A stretch of DNA of 64,000 bases, taken from assembly GCA_015999745.1 (NCBI GenBank), contig JAECQP010000010.1:1-64000 (forward strand), written 5' to 3'. The position numbers and the translations under genes were made by a program. The first letter of the stretch is position 1. Each line of letters starts with the position of its first letter. Positions 44,574 to 54,078 of this stretch are shown in pieces. Under the pieces are notes generated by a model. The model did no database searches and was not told where the DNA came from. It was given only the letters and a program-made list of their open reading frames with translations. The stretch comes from Sphingobacteriia bacterium. GTDB lineage: Bacteria; Bacteroidota; Bacteroidia; Chitinophagales; Chitinophagaceae.

Positions 44574-45470
44574 ATGAAACTGGTCAATTGGATATTTGGT
44601 TCCGCTATTATTCTATTGCTGATCGTAATTGTATACGAAGCCGCCAATACCGAAACGGTACAGGGTTGGTTGAACAGTTTATCTGCTGATGCACCTGTTG
44701 CAGCCAGGACTGCTGCCACGTCCAATCCCGACAATCATTCTGAACAAACCAGCACCACGATTACCCAGCCGGTGCCTGCAGTGCCCGATAGCCTGTCTGC
44801 CCCTGTTGCAGCCCCTGCAACCAATCTGGCAGCTCAGGAACAACTACCGGGCAGAACAAGAGCTGCATTGGAGGATTCTATGCGTAATGTGGTGAACTCC
44901 ATCCGTCAGGTGGAAGCTTCGAAATCAGGCTATGAGGCGGCGCAAAGCAGTTATAGGGTTAAAAATCCTGCCGACCAGATAAAGCCCAGAACCAAAGAAG
45001 CAGCTTCCCCGTCACCAGTCACCAGGGCTTCCAATGAACCGACGCCGGTTGTTTATCAGACACCCTATAATAGTAGAACTTTCAAAGCAACGGCTAATAC
45101 CAACACAGCTTCTCCAGGCCCTGCGCCATCCAATTATGCTCCGCCAAAACCGGCTCCGGCGGCAGCGGCCAATGAAATTGAGTCCGCAGGCTCTTTCTCC
45201 CGGAAATTTTCTCAATCGGAAATGAATGAGTTCGTGCTTCAGTATCCCGATCGTTCCATCAACATCCGGTTTGTGCATTTTGGCGTACTGGATGCTGAAA
45301 TGGAAACGGTAAAAAGCCAGATTATTGATGAGCTCATTAAAAAAGGGTACAAGGAAATCAACAGAAGCTGGGCCACCATGAACGGCTATACGGCTACTGA
45401 TGATGTTCATTTTGGAATGAATGGCCCCCGGGGAGTGAATTTCTACATCCCGGCCCTGCCGAAAAAATAG
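44574..45470 (+). CDS. Membrane-anchored protein with Pro/Ala-rich linker, unknown
   Basis: 298 residues: one N-terminal membrane segment (IFGSAIILLLIVIVYEAA), a long low-complexity Ala/Pro/Thr/Ser linker (about 35-200), and a compact C-terminal region of about 90 residues starting GSFSRKFSQSEMNEFV and ending NGPRGVNFYIPALPKK. The layout suggests a periplasmic domain on a tether. No family recognised. It stands between the DUF5689 gene and htpG, 140 bases from each. Confidence 0.6.
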   Translation: MKLVNWIFGSAIILLLIVIVYEAANTETVQGWLNSLSADAPVAARTAATSNPDNHSEQTSTTITQPVPAVPDSLSAPVAAPATNLAAQEQLPGRTRAALEDSMRNVVNSIRQVEASKSGYEAAQSSYRVKNPADQIKPRTKEAASPSPVTRASNEPTPVVYQTPYNSRTFKATANTNTASPGPAPSNYAPPKPAPAAAANEIESAGSFSRKFSQSEMNEFVLQYPDRSINIRFVHFGVLDAEMETVKSQIIDELIKKGYKEINRSWATMNGYTATDDVHFGMNGPRGVNFYIPALPKK

Positions 45471-45597
45471 CCTTCTAAAACCGGCTTCCCTGTCAAAAAA
45501 AACGGAAAAATACACCGGAAGGGCCTGTATTTGTCATCATGTCAGCAAATCAGAAACTGGTACTTTCTTTGACAACCTAAGGGAAAATTAATTGCAT

Positions 45598-47445
45598 ATG
45601 CAAAAAGGACAGATCCGTGTACAGACGGAAAACATTTTTCCGATTATCAAGAAGTTCCTTTACAGTGACCACGAAATTTTCCTACGTGAATTGGTGAGCA
45701 ATGCTACAGACGCCACCCAAAAAATCAAAACCCTCTCTTCCATTGGCGAGGCCAAAGGTGAACTGGGGAACCTTCGGATAGATGTTACCCTCGATGCCAA
45801 AGAAAAAACCATCACCATCGAAGACCGTGGAGTGGGTATGACGAAGGAAGAAGTAGATAAGTACCTGAACCAGGTTGCGTTCAGCGGTGCGGAAGAGTTC
45901 CTGACCAAGTACAAGGATGCGAGCATTATTGGCCATTTTGGCCTGGGTTTCTACAGCGCCTTCATGGTCGCTGAAAAAGTAGAAGTACTAACACAGAGTT
46001 ATCAGGATGATGCAGCCACGGTTTACTGGAGCTGCGACGGTAGCCCTGAATTTGAATTATACGAGGTAGAGAAAAAACAACGGGGCACTAAAATTATCCT
46101 GCATGTAAACGAAGAAAGCAATGAATTCCTGGAAGCCGGTAAGCTGAAAGGGATCCTGGAGAAGTTCTGTAAGTTCCTGCCGATCCCGATTTATTTTAAC
46201 GATCTTGCTGCAGAACCGCGCAAGGAAGAGGAGGAAGAAAAATCCATCAACAATACCAACCCGATCTGGGTAAAGAAACCAAGCGAACTGACGAAGGAAG
46301 ACTACGAGAAATTCTACCGGGAACTCTATCCGTTTGGAGAAACGCCTTTGTTCTGGATTCACCTGAATGTAGACTATCCGTTCAACCTGACCGGTGTATT
46401 GTATTTTCCTAAAATCAAACAGAGCTACGAAATTCAGAAAGACAAGATCCAGTTGTACTGCAACCAGGTTTTTGTGACGGATGAGGTAAAAGACATTGTT
46501 CCGGAATTCCTGATGTTGTTGCATGGTGTGATCGACAGTCCGGATATTCCGCTGAACGTGAGTAGAAGCTACCTGCAGGGCGATCCGAATGTAAGAAAGA
46601 TCAATGCGCATATCACCAAGAAAGTGGCCGATAAGCTGGAAGAGATCTTTAAAAATGAAAGGGCTTCTTTTGAAGAGAAGTGGGAGAGCCTGGGACTGTT
46701 TGTAAAGTACGGTATGATGACCGACGACAAGTTCCTGGAGAAAGCCAATAAGTTCCTGGTCATGGAAGATGTGAACAAGAAGTTCTATACCCTCGAAGAG
46801 TATAAAACTGCTACGGAAGCCAACCAGAAAAACAAGGATGGCAAGCACGTGATTTTGTATACTACCAACCCGGTTCAGCAGGATGCCTATATCCAGGCAT
46901 GTACCGCAAAAGGATATACGGTGGTAAAAATGGAAACCCTCGTAGACGCTGCCTTCCTGAATACCATGGAAATGAAGTGGGATAACGTAACCTTCGTTCG
47001 GGTGGATGCGGATATCGTAGACAACCTGATCGACAAACAGGAAACCAACGATACCGTATTAAGCAAGGAAGAAGCGGAGAAGTTGAAGGAGCTCTTCACC
47101 CTCCAGATTCCTGAACTGCATGTTACCACAGAAGTGAAAGGCTTAAGCGTGGATTCCGCGCCAGTGGTTGCAACCCGTCCTGAGTTCATGCGCAGGATGA
47201 AAGATATGGGTGCTGCAGGAGGTGGTATGACTGCATTCTATGCACAGATGCCGGATGAGGTAACGCTGACCGTAAATGGTAATCACCCAATTTATCAGAC
47301 CTTACTGAAAGAGTCTGATGAAGCAGTAAAAACCAGGCAGGTACGCAACCTGGCAGACCTGGCTTTATTGTCTCAGGGGCTGCTGAAAGGTGCAGAGCTG
47401 ACCAATTTCATTAACAGGTCTGTGGAAATGATGCAACCGAAATAA
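45598..47445 (+). CDS. htpG: Chaperone HtpG (Hsp90)
   Basis: ATP-dependent Hsp90 chaperone of 615 residues from the ATG at 45598. N-terminal ATP site: LRELVSNATDATQKI (with the ATP-binding Asn), DRGVGMTKEEV and IGHFGLGFYSAFMV. Middle domain with PLFWIHLNVDYPFNLTGVLYF in part, and SPDIPLNVSRSYLQGD. A C-terminal dimerisation domain without an MEEVD tail, as in bacteria. It has its own strong terminator. No obvious heat-shock operator (CIRCE) is seen in the 127 bases before it. Confidence 0.96.
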   Translation: MQKGQIRVQTENIFPIIKKFLYSDHEIFLRELVSNATDATQKIKTLSSIGEAKGELGNLRIDVTLDAKEKTITIEDRGVGMTKEEVDKYLNQVAFSGAEEFLTKYKDASIIGHFGLGFYSAFMVAEKVEVLTQSYQDDAATVYWSCDGSPEFELYEVEKKQRGTKIILHVNEESNEFLEAGKLKGILEKFCKFLPIPIYFNDLAAEPRKEEEEEKSINNTNPIWVKKPSELTKEDYEKFYRELYPFGETPLFWIHLNVDYPFNLTGVLYFPKIKQSYEIQKDKIQLYCNQVFVTDEVKDIVPEFLMLLHGVIDSPDIPLNVSRSYLQGDPNVRKINAHITKKVADKLEEIFKNERASFEEKWESLGLFVKYGMMTDDKFLEKANKFLVMEDVNKKFYTLEEYKTATEANQKNKDGKHVILYTTNPVQQDAYIQACTAKGYTVVKMETLVDAAFLNTMEMKWDNVTFVRVDADIVDNLIDKQETNDTVLSKEEAEKLKELFTLQIPELHVTTEVKGLSVDSAPVVATRPEFMRRMKDMGAAGGGMTAFYAQMPDEVTLTVNGNHPIYQTLLKESDEAVKTRQVRNLADLALLSQGLLKGAELTNFINRSVEMMQPK

Positions 47446-47468
47446 TCCGCTGATTAAACAAGAGAACG

Positions 47469-47493
47469 GGCTGCCCAAGAGGCAGCCTTTTTT
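47469..47493. terminator. Terminator between htpG and recJ
   Basis: GGCTGCC, 5-base loop, GGCAGCC followed by T6 on the plus strand. The htpG and recJ genes converge on it. Confidence 0.9.
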
Positions 47494-49192
47494 ATACCTG
47501 CGAACTTCTGATATCAATCACTTTGATTTGAAGGGAAGTGTTTCCCTGAAATTCATTTTCATCAATGGTAAATGCCAGATCGAAGGGCTGCCTGCTTTGC
47601 AGCAACGAAAATTTATGGGCCAGGTTAAACCCGATTCCATTGAAAGTAATATTGTTTTGTTTTACCACAAATTTCAGGTGCTGTTCTTTCACAATTTTAG
47701 AGAAGCCTGTGTCGCTTACATTCCGGGCGATAAAAACCGGACGCATATTATCGGGTCCGAATGGTTCCATCTGGCAAAGTATCTTATAGAAACCGGGGGT
47801 AATTTCATTGAACCGGATGGGGGCATCTATCACTAGTTCGGGAACCAGTTGCTCCTCCGTAATCCTGGCGCTTACTTCCCGCTCAAAGGCTTCGGCAAAA
47901 GCTTCAACATTGGCAATTTCAAGGGTCATGCCCGCTGCGGCAAAGTGCCCCCCGTAGCCCAACAGGTGTTCCCTGCAGGCATGTACTGCTTCGTACAGGT
48001 TAAATCCAACTACGCTGCGGGCGCTTCCTGCTGCGTACTCGCCACTACGGGTAAGTACAATGGTTGGCCGGTAATAGGTTTCAGTTAAACGGCTGGCCAC
48101 AATTCCCACCACACCTTTGTGCCAGTGTTCCTGGTAAATGACGGTGGTTTTTCTGAGCTGGTTGTTTGGGGTGGATTCCAGCAAGGCCAGGGCTTCTTCG
48201 GTAATATTGCTGTCGGCTTCTCTCCGGTCGGTATTATCGTTGTGCAGCATTTGGGCAAACTCCATGGCTTTTGCAGCGTCCTGCTCAATGAACAGTTGCA
48301 CGGCTTTTCTGGCATCGTCCATTCTTCCGGCAGCGTTCACTCTGGGGGCTATCACAAACACCAGGCTGGTGAGGCTCATTCTTTTCTTTACAGCGGCGAG
48401 TTCTATCAGGGCCCTGATACCGGTAGAAGGGTTGTTGTTTACTTTTTCGATTCCAAAGAAAGCCAGGGTTCGGTTTTCTCCGGTAACGGGAACAATATCC
48501 GCGGCTATGGCAATGGCTGCCAGGTCGATGTATTTCAGGTAGGCCTCTGCCGGCAGTTTGCATGCTTCGCTCAGGGCCATCATGAGTTTAAAACCTACGC
48601 CGCACCCGCAAAGTTCTTTATAAGGATACCCGCAGTCGGCCTGCTTCGGATTTAAAATGGCCACAGCCGGGGGGAGGATCTTGTCGGGTAAATGGTGGTC
48701 GCAAACAATAAAGTCGATCCCCAGCGCCTGGGCATAGGCAATCAGGTCGGCCGATTTAATGCCGCAGTCCAGCGAAATGATCAGGGTGTACCCGTTTTCT
48801 TTTGCAAAATCGATTCCGGCCTTTGATATACCATACCCTTCGCGGTAACGGTGCGGGATATAGAAATCGATCGGCTCGTGCAGGGCTGCCAGGAACTGGT
48901 ACATGGAAGCCACGGAAGTAGTTCCGTCCACGTCATAATCGCCGTATACCAAAATGGGTTCATTTTTACTGAAGGCAGTCTGGATCCTGTCCACGGCTTT
49001 TTGCATATCCTTCATCAGCCAGGGGCTGTGCAGGTCTTCCAGGGAAGGGCGAAAAAAATGCCGGGCTTTTTCGTAGTCATCTATCCCCCTTTGAACCAAT
49101 AGCTGGCAGAGGGTGCTGTTAATTTTCAGGGAGTCGTGCAGAACAGCTATTTTCTTTTCATCGGCAGATAATATGTTCCATCTCTTCTGCAT
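47492..49192 (-). CDS. recJ: Single-stranded-DNA exonuclease RecJ
   Basis: 5'-3' ssDNA exonuclease of recombination and repair. 566 residues. DHH-superfamily motifs: VYGDYDVDGTTSV, ISLDCGIKS, VCDHHLPD, and in the DHHA1 half YGGHFAAAGMTLE. RVNAAGRMDDA and HWHKGVVGIVASRL are also conserved. The C-terminal OB domain follows. Its start codon overlaps the stop of the polyprenyl synthase gene by one base, so the two form an operon. Confidence 0.95.
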   Translation of the reverse strand: MQKRWNILSADEKKIAVLHDSLKINSTLCQLLVQRGIDDYEKARHFFRPSLEDLHSPWLMKDMQKAVDRIQTAFSKNEPILVYGDYDVDGTTSVASMYQFLAALHEPIDFYIPHRYREGYGISKAGIDFAKENGYTLIISLDCGIKSADLIAYAQALGIDFIVCDHHLPDKILPPAVAILNPKQADCGYPYKELCGCGVGFKLMMALSEACKLPAEAYLKYIDLAAIAIAADIVPVTGENRTLAFFGIEKVNNNPSTGIRALIELAAVKKRMSLTSLVFVIAPRVNAAGRMDDARKAVQLFIEQDAAKAMEFAQMLHNDNTDRREADSNITEEALALLESTPNNQLRKTTVIYQEHWHKGVVGIVASRLTETYYRPTIVLTRSGEYAAGSARSVVGFNLYEAVHACREHLLGYGGHFAAAGMTLEIANVEAFAEAFEREVSARITEEQLVPELVIDAPIRFNEITPGFYKILCQMEPFGPDNMRPVFIARNVSDTGFSKIVKEQHLKFVVKQNNITFNGIGFNLAHKFSLLQSRQPFDLAFTIDENEFQGNTSLQIKVIDIRSSQV

Positions 49193-50154
49193 TAATATTT
49201 TCTATCGGTTGTATAACGTACCAGTTCTTCCAGGGCCGCTCTAACATCAGATGCAGGAAACTGGTGCAACAATGTAAGTGCATCGTCTCTGAACTCATTC
49301 ATTTTGTCCGTGGCATATTGGATACCTCCGTATTTTTCAACAGCCTCTATAATAAAGGCAACCTTATCTTTTTGGGTGTTCTCGTTCTTTACAATATAAA
49401 TGATCTTACGCCTGATGTCTGCCGGGCAGTTGTTGAGGGTATAGATCAGCGGGAGGGTCAGCTTTTTTTCTTTGATGTCGTTCCCCGTAGGTTTACCCAC
49501 ATCCATACTGCTGTAATCGAACAGGTCGTCTTTAATCTGAAAAGCCATTCCCACTTTTTGTCCGAAAATCCGCATTTTCTCTACATCTTCCGGGTTCTCA
49601 AATGTGGTGGATGCCCCGGCAGCACAGGAAGAAGACAGCAACGATGCGGTTTTCCCGTTAATGATTTCGTAGTAAACGGGTTCACTGAGGTTCAGGTTCC
49701 TGGATTTTTCTATCTGGAGCAATTCTCCTTCGCTCATTTGTCTTACCGCTTCGGAAAGAATCCGAAGTACTTCGTGATCTTTATTGTTGAGGGAGAGTAA
49801 AAGACCCTTGGAAAGTAGGTAATCACCTACAAGCACTGCAATTTTGTTCTTCCATAAAGCATTGATCGAAAACATGCCTCTTCGTTCCATCGATTCGTCT
49901 ACCACATCATCATGCACCAGGGTGGCCGTGTGCAGCAGTTCTACCAGCGATGCTGCGCGATAAGTACTCTCTGTGATTTCACCCCCCAACTTAGCGCTGA
50001 GCAGAACAAACATTGGGCGCATCTGCTTTCCCTTCCGCTTCACGATGTACTGCATGATGCGATCCAACAAAGCAACCCTGCTCTTTACGGCCTCTCTGAA
50101 ATGTGATTCAAATTGGACTAATTCACTGCTGATGACTCTTTTTGCTAAATCCAT
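49192..50154 (-). CDS. ispB: Polyprenyl synthetase (long-chain trans-prenyl diphosphate synthase)
   Basis: Head-to-tail prenyltransferase that probably makes the side chain of menaquinone. 320 residues from the ATG at 50154; a longer start adds 12 residues of no conserved character. First aspartate-rich motif in HDDVVDESMERRG with GKQMRPMFVLL before it, second in FQIKDDLFDY, and KLTLPLIYTL. The small residues before the first motif fit a long-chain product, but chain length cannot be fixed from sequence. Confidence 0.88.
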   Translation of the reverse strand: MDLAKRVISSELVQFESHFREAVKSRVALLDRIMQYIVKRKGKQMRPMFVLLSAKLGGEITESTYRAASLVELLHTATLVHDDVVDESMERRGMFSINALWKNKIAVLVGDYLLSKGLLLSLNNKDHEVLRILSEAVRQMSEGELLQIEKSRNLNLSEPVYYEIINGKTASLLSSSCAAGASTTFENPEDVEKMRIFGQKVGMAFQIKDDLFDYSSMDVGKPTGNDIKEKKLTLPLIYTLNNCPADIRRKIIYIVKNENTQKDKVAFIIEAVEKYGGIQYATDKMNEFRDDALTLLHQFPASDVRAALEELVRYTTDRKY

Positions 50155-50269
50155 GTTATAATTATCCTGCAATATATGGCTGATCTGCACAAAAACGGTA
50201 ATTATGAGCAGCGTTTCACCTATATTTGTACTCTATTTTGAGTGTAGAACCTCCCGGTCTGCTGTAAAA

Positions 50270-50300
50270 TTGGTTTCTTTTATGATATGATGTATTTTTG
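50270..50300 (+). promoter_or_regulatory. Promoter of the OmpA-family gene
   Basis: TTG (50270-50272), 20 bases, TATTTTTG (50293-50300), 47 bases before the ATG. A second TATATTTG at 50221-50228 may be an additional promoter. Confidence 0.75.
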
Positions 50301-50347
50301 CAGCGATAATCACACCAATTTATTTATTTAAATCAAATATCTATTTT

Positions 50348-51877
50348 ATGACAAGCAAGAAGATGTTTTTACTCGCGGCGTTTGCTGTGTTCGCACAGTG
50401 TTCGTTGTTTGCCCAATCTGATTGGGGTTGGGATTGGAAGGATTCTTCCAAAATTGCTGTGAAAGACCTGCCACAGTACAATGAATTTCTGAACAACCAG
50501 TATCCTTACCCTGCAAAACCACGTAATCAGTGGGAACTTGGTTTTGGAGCGGGTACTTCATCCATTGTAGGCGATGTTAAAGGTAAACTGGGTTTCACTG
50601 GTAATATTTCCTTAAGGAAAGCGCTGGGTCATGTATTCTCTTTCAGAGGATCTTTGAACGGTTTACTGAACTCTGGTACTCCAAGTAATTATGGTGTAGC
50701 GGTAGGACAGGTTGCTTACAAAAACCAGGCGTATATCCTGGGTGCTGATCTGATTGCATCACTGAATACTGCCAGCCATTACAGAGGTAACCCTAAAACG
50801 AATCTGTATGTTTTAGCAGGTTATAGCTTTATCGCCAGCCGTGTGCTGTATCAGCAGGCAGGTGGCGTTCAGGGCGGTGGTGGATACAACACTTTCTACG
50901 GTCAGCGTCCTGGCATGGAGAATACCCAGCAGGGGCTGATCTCTACTGTAGGTTCTTCCACCGTGAACGGTAGAAAAGCATGGTCTTTAATGAATGGTCT
51001 GAATGTGGGTGCCGGTATCGCTTTCAAAGTGAGCGATAAAGTAAATATCGGTATTGAACAAAAATTCATTTTCACTGCTTCCGGATATGATTACCTGGAT
51101 GCATGGAAAGCCGGAAACAGCAATGACTATTTCAGCACAACCACTGCAAGACTGAATATCAATATTGGCAACGCTTCCAAGAAAGTTCAGCCACTGTACT
51201 GGATCAATCCAAACAATTTTGTGTACAACGAGTTGAATTCACCTAAGCACATGAAAATGCCTAAAGTGGTTCTGCCCGATACAGATGGTGATGGTGTAAC
51301 TGACCAGTTCGATATGGAACCAAACACGCCAAAAGGAGCGCCTGTTGATTCTCATGGTGTATCTAAAGATACCGATGGAGATGGTGTTCCTGATTACAGA
51401 GATAAAGAATTGCTGACTGCTCAAAAATGTTTCCCTGTAAACAACGATGGTATCGGTAATTGCCCAGAGCCTGCATGTTGCAAAGAAATCAAAGACATGA
51501 TGGCTAACTGGCAGCCTGCTAAGAAAGATTGTAACATTGGCGCTTTACCAAGCGTACATTTCAAGAGCGGCGCTAAATTGAGCAAGGATGCACAGTCTGT
51601 ACTGGCTGCTGCAGCTGCTACACTGAAAGCTAACCCAACTTGTAATGTAAAAGTGATCGGTTACGGTGCATCCAGTAAATCTGCACAACAGCAGAGCTGG
51701 GATCGCGTGAATGCTGTAATCAAATACCTGGTTGAAAGGCAGGGTATTGCTGAAAGCAGATTACTGTTTGTTTACGCTCAGGATGGAGATGCAAGAACAG
51801 TAGACTTACAAGGTACTACTGAAGAAGGTCCGAACTCCGTACCTGCTCCACACCCAAACTTAAAAGGTAAGAACTAA
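50348..51877 (+). CDS. OmpA-family outer membrane protein with TSP3 repeats
   Basis: 509 residues. A signal peptide (LLAAFAVFAQCSLFAQ), an N-terminal beta-barrel-like region to about residue 300, two calcium-binding TSP3 repeats (DTDGDGVTDQFD and DTDGDGVPDYRD), a Cys pair (EPACCKEI), and a C-terminal OmpA-like domain (about 400-480) with NVKVIGYGASSKSAQQQSWD and RVNAVIKYLVERQGI. The Asp that contacts diaminopimelate (GHTD in classic OmpA) is replaced (GYGA), while the Arg is kept. Probably an abundant envelope protein, given its strong promoter and terminator. Confidence 0.9.
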   Translation: MTSKKMFLLAAFAVFAQCSLFAQSDWGWDWKDSSKIAVKDLPQYNEFLNNQYPYPAKPRNQWELGFGAGTSSIVGDVKGKLGFTGNISLRKALGHVFSFRGSLNGLLNSGTPSNYGVAVGQVAYKNQAYILGADLIASLNTASHYRGNPKTNLYVLAGYSFIASRVLYQQAGGVQGGGGYNTFYGQRPGMENTQQGLISTVGSSTVNGRKAWSLMNGLNVGAGIAFKVSDKVNIGIEQKFIFTASGYDYLDAWKAGNSNDYFSTTTARLNINIGNASKKVQPLYWINPNNFVYNELNSPKHMKMPKVVLPDTDGDGVTDQFDMEPNTPKGAPVDSHGVSKDTDGDGVPDYRDKELLTAQKCFPVNNDGIGNCPEPACCKEIKDMMANWQPAKKDCNIGALPSVHFKSGAKLSKDAQSVLAAAAATLKANPTCNVKVIGYGASSKSAQQQSWDRVNAVIKYLVERQGIAESRLLFVYAQDGDARTVDLQGTTEEGPNSVPAPHPNLKGKN

Positions 51878-51901
51878 TTAAATTGGCTCTTTCATAAAGA
51901 G

Positions 51902-51936
51902 AAAGCCCCTCCTGAATAATCAGAAGGGGCTTTTTT
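51902..51936. terminator. Terminator after the OmpA-family gene
   Basis: AAAGCCCCT and CTGA pair with TCAG and AGGGGCTTT, one mismatch, 4-base loop, then T-run. It lies between convergent genes and could serve both. Confidence 0.92.
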
Positions 51937-51954
51937 ATGCGTTGAATGGGATCC

Positions 51955-52617
51955 TTAGTTGTTCAACATATTGAAATGCAGTTCTCCAAAATTCTGCAGG
52001 GAGGATAATTTAAGATCTGCCGCCGCCCATCGATCTTCCTTGCTAACTGCATTGTGCGGGATCACCACACATTTCATCCTGGCAGCTTTTGCAGCAATCA
52101 TTCCATTAAAAGAGTCTTCAAAACAGATGCATTCCAGGGGATGGCTGTTCATTTCCGCTGCGCAGTTCAGGTATACCTGGGGATGGGGTTTTCCATACGG
52201 AAGTTCTTCAGCGGAAGCCGTGGCCTGTAAAAATGGGCCAATGCCGGTCATGCTCACCACCAGGTCTATCAATGCCGGTGGGGAAGAGGTAGCCAGCCCG
52301 ATCTTGAAATTTTTATTGGAGAAAAATTCAAATGCATGCGCTACCCCGGGAAGAATTTTGGCCTTCTCTTCTATTTTCTGCAATACCCGTTTCACAATTT
52401 TGGCTTCAACAGCCGGGGCTTCGCTCATAGGGATCTGGTAAATCGTAAACCACCAGTGTACAAACTCTTTGGTTCGCAGGCCAACACTGCTGTTGTATTG
52501 TTCACAGGTCATTTTAACGCCGTATTGCTGAAATACTTCATAAGCCGCTTCCTGCCATAATGGTTCACTGTCTATCAGGAGTCCGTCAATATCAAAAATT
52601 ACTGTAGTAAGAGGCAT
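51955..52617 (-). CDS. HAD phosphatase (HxpB-like)
   Basis: Haloacid dehalogenase-type sugar phosphatase of 220 residues, similar to hexitol phosphatase/2-deoxyglucose-6-phosphatase. Motif I is VIFDIDGLLIDSEPLW with the nucleophilic Asp, motif II LATSSPPALID, motif III lysine in LPYGKPHPQVYLN, motif IV CICFEDSFNGMIAAKAA. A TAAATTTG element on the minus strand (52638-52645) is the probable promoter. Confidence 0.92.
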   Translation of the reverse strand: MPLTTVIFDIDGLLIDSEPLWQEAAYEVFQQYGVKMTCEQYNSSVGLRTKEFVHWWFTIYQIPMSEAPAVEAKIVKRVLQKIEEKAKILPGVAHAFEFFSNKNFKIGLATSSPPALIDLVVSMTGIGPFLQATASAEELPYGKPHPQVYLNCAAEMNSHPLECICFEDSFNGMIAAKAARMKCVVIPHNAVSKEDRWAAADLKLSSLQNFGELHFNMLNN

Positions 52618-52754
52618 GGCGTTTTTTTTAATACATGCAAATTTATCGATACCAGTTCATAGATTGCCCGCCGGCGAGGTGCTATTTTTTTTGAAATAAA
52701 AGCCCCGCTTTCTGGATACATTCCTTATTTTGCACCGATTGCTAATACGCTGAA

Positions 52755-53522
52755 ATGAATTTAACGGAGAAATTTAAACATATCAGGCTGGTTCGTTCGC
52801 TGGTGTACAGTGTGGTTGGAGTGGCAACTTATCCGGGTCTGGCAATGGTTAATAAAATCAACATTGAAGGCACAGAGCATTTGCGCAATCTGCCCCGTCA
52901 TAATGTATTGTTTGTGAGCAATCACCAAACATACTTTGCTGATGTAATCACATTCATCCATATCTTCTGTGCGGTGAAGTGGCGCAAGGAAAACAAGCTG
53001 GGCCTGCCCTATTACCTGCTGAATCCCTTTACCAATTTATACTTTGTGGCTGCGGAGGAAACCATGAATGGCAGCCTGATCAGCCGGTTGTTTAAAATGG
53101 CCGGCGCCCTTACGGTTAAAAGAACCTGGCGTGCAGAGGGTAAAGACATTAAACGCAACAGGGAGGAGTCCGATACACAGAAAATTGACGAAGCCCTCAA
53201 CAGGAGCTGGGTCATTACTTTCCCGCAGGGTACCACCAAACCCTTTGCCCCGGGCAGAAAAGGAACGGCGCATATCATTAAGAACAATCAGCCGGTGGTT
53301 GTGCCTGTGGTGATCAACGGATTCTGGAGAGCCTTCAATAAAACGGGCCTTAGTTTTAAAAAGAAAGGATCCAAATTATCCATCCGATTTAAGGAGCCGA
53401 TGGTGATCGATTATACCCGACCGGTGGAAGAAATTCTGGACCAGGTGATGGAAGCCATTGAGCAAAGTAAGAACTACATGCACAGGAGCAAGCATCACTT
53501 TATGAACCTGCTCGACAAATAA
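52755..53522 (+). CDS. PlsC-like acyltransferase family protein, atypical motifs
   Basis: 255 residues of the lysophospholipid acyltransferase fold. The catalytic histidine region reads SNHQTYFADV, in which five residues and not four separate His from Asp (canonical NHxxxxD). The later motif reads FPQGTTKPFAPGRKG, with Gln in place of the Glu of FPEGTR. VVPVVINGFWRAF matches motif IV. A membrane-associated role in phospholipid or other lipid acylation is likely, but these changes put it outside classic PlsC. Confidence 0.8.
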   Translation: MNLTEKFKHIRLVRSLVYSVVGVATYPGLAMVNKINIEGTEHLRNLPRHNVLFVSNHQTYFADVITFIHIFCAVKWRKENKLGLPYYLLNPFTNLYFVAAEETMNGSLISRLFKMAGALTVKRTWRAEGKDIKRNREESDTQKIDEALNRSWVITFPQGTTKPFAPGRKGTAHIIKNNQPVVVPVVINGFWRAFNKTGLSFKKKGSKLSIRFKEPMVIDYTRPVEEILDQVMEAIEQSKNYMHRSKHHFMNLLDK

Positions 53523-53541
53523 TCCTGTTGCAATACACTGC

Positions 53542-54066
53542 CTAGGCTTGTTCTCCCGCATCAAACAGGGCCTTCAGTTCGTTGGCATCGTGCGGCTTCA
53601 TCTTTCCGGCCAGCACAAGCCTTAACTGTCTTCTTCTCATGGCGCCTTCGTAGAGCCGGATCTCGTCTTCGGTTTCCGGAATTACTTTAGGTACAGGGGT
53701 TGGTTTTCCGTCGGGGGCCAGTGCAACAAATGTGAAGAAGGCTTCATTGCTCTCATATTTATACTGGTGTAGCAGGTCCTCTCCCCATACCTTGATATAA
53801 ATTTCCATGGAAGTGTTGAACGCCCTGCAGACCTTCGCTTCTATCCGAACCACATTGCCCAGTTTGATGGGCGTCTTAAAACTTAAATTATCCACGGAAG
53901 CGGTCATGCCGGGAATATTGGAATGCCTTCCGGCAGCAATCCCTGCGGCAATATCCATCCAGTACATCAACCGGCCTCCCATTAAATTGCCAAACGTATT
54001 GGTATCGTTGGGGAGTACCAGTTCTGTCATCACTGTTCTGCTTTCGCTCATTTTTTTTGCTTCCAT
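53542..54066 (-). CDS. Acyl-CoA thioesterase (YciA/BFIT type)
   Basis: Hotdog thioesterase of 174 residues, hydrolysing acyl-CoA. NDTNTFGNLMGGRLMYWMDI holds the conserved Asn-Gly-Gly loop and catalytic Asp, followed by AAGIAAGRHSN, FKTPIKLGNVVRIEAKV and AFFTFVALAPDGKPTPV. The next gene upstream on the strand (dipeptide epimerase) ends 12 bases before it, so they may be co-transcribed. Confidence 0.9.
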   Translation of the reverse strand: MEAKKMSESRTVMTELVLPNDTNTFGNLMGGRLMYWMDIAAGIAAGRHSNIPGMTASVDNLSFKTPIKLGNVVRIEAKVCRAFNTSMEIYIKVWGEDLLHQYKYESNEAFFTFVALAPDGKPTPVPKVIPETEDEIRLYEGAMRRRQLRLVLAGKMKPHDANELKALFDAGEQA

Positions 54067-54078
54067 TATTCCCTCGTT

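Noticed and set aside
46057..46848. Open frame of 263 codons antisense to htpG
   Set aside because: Shadow of htpG codons; no family features and no promoter.
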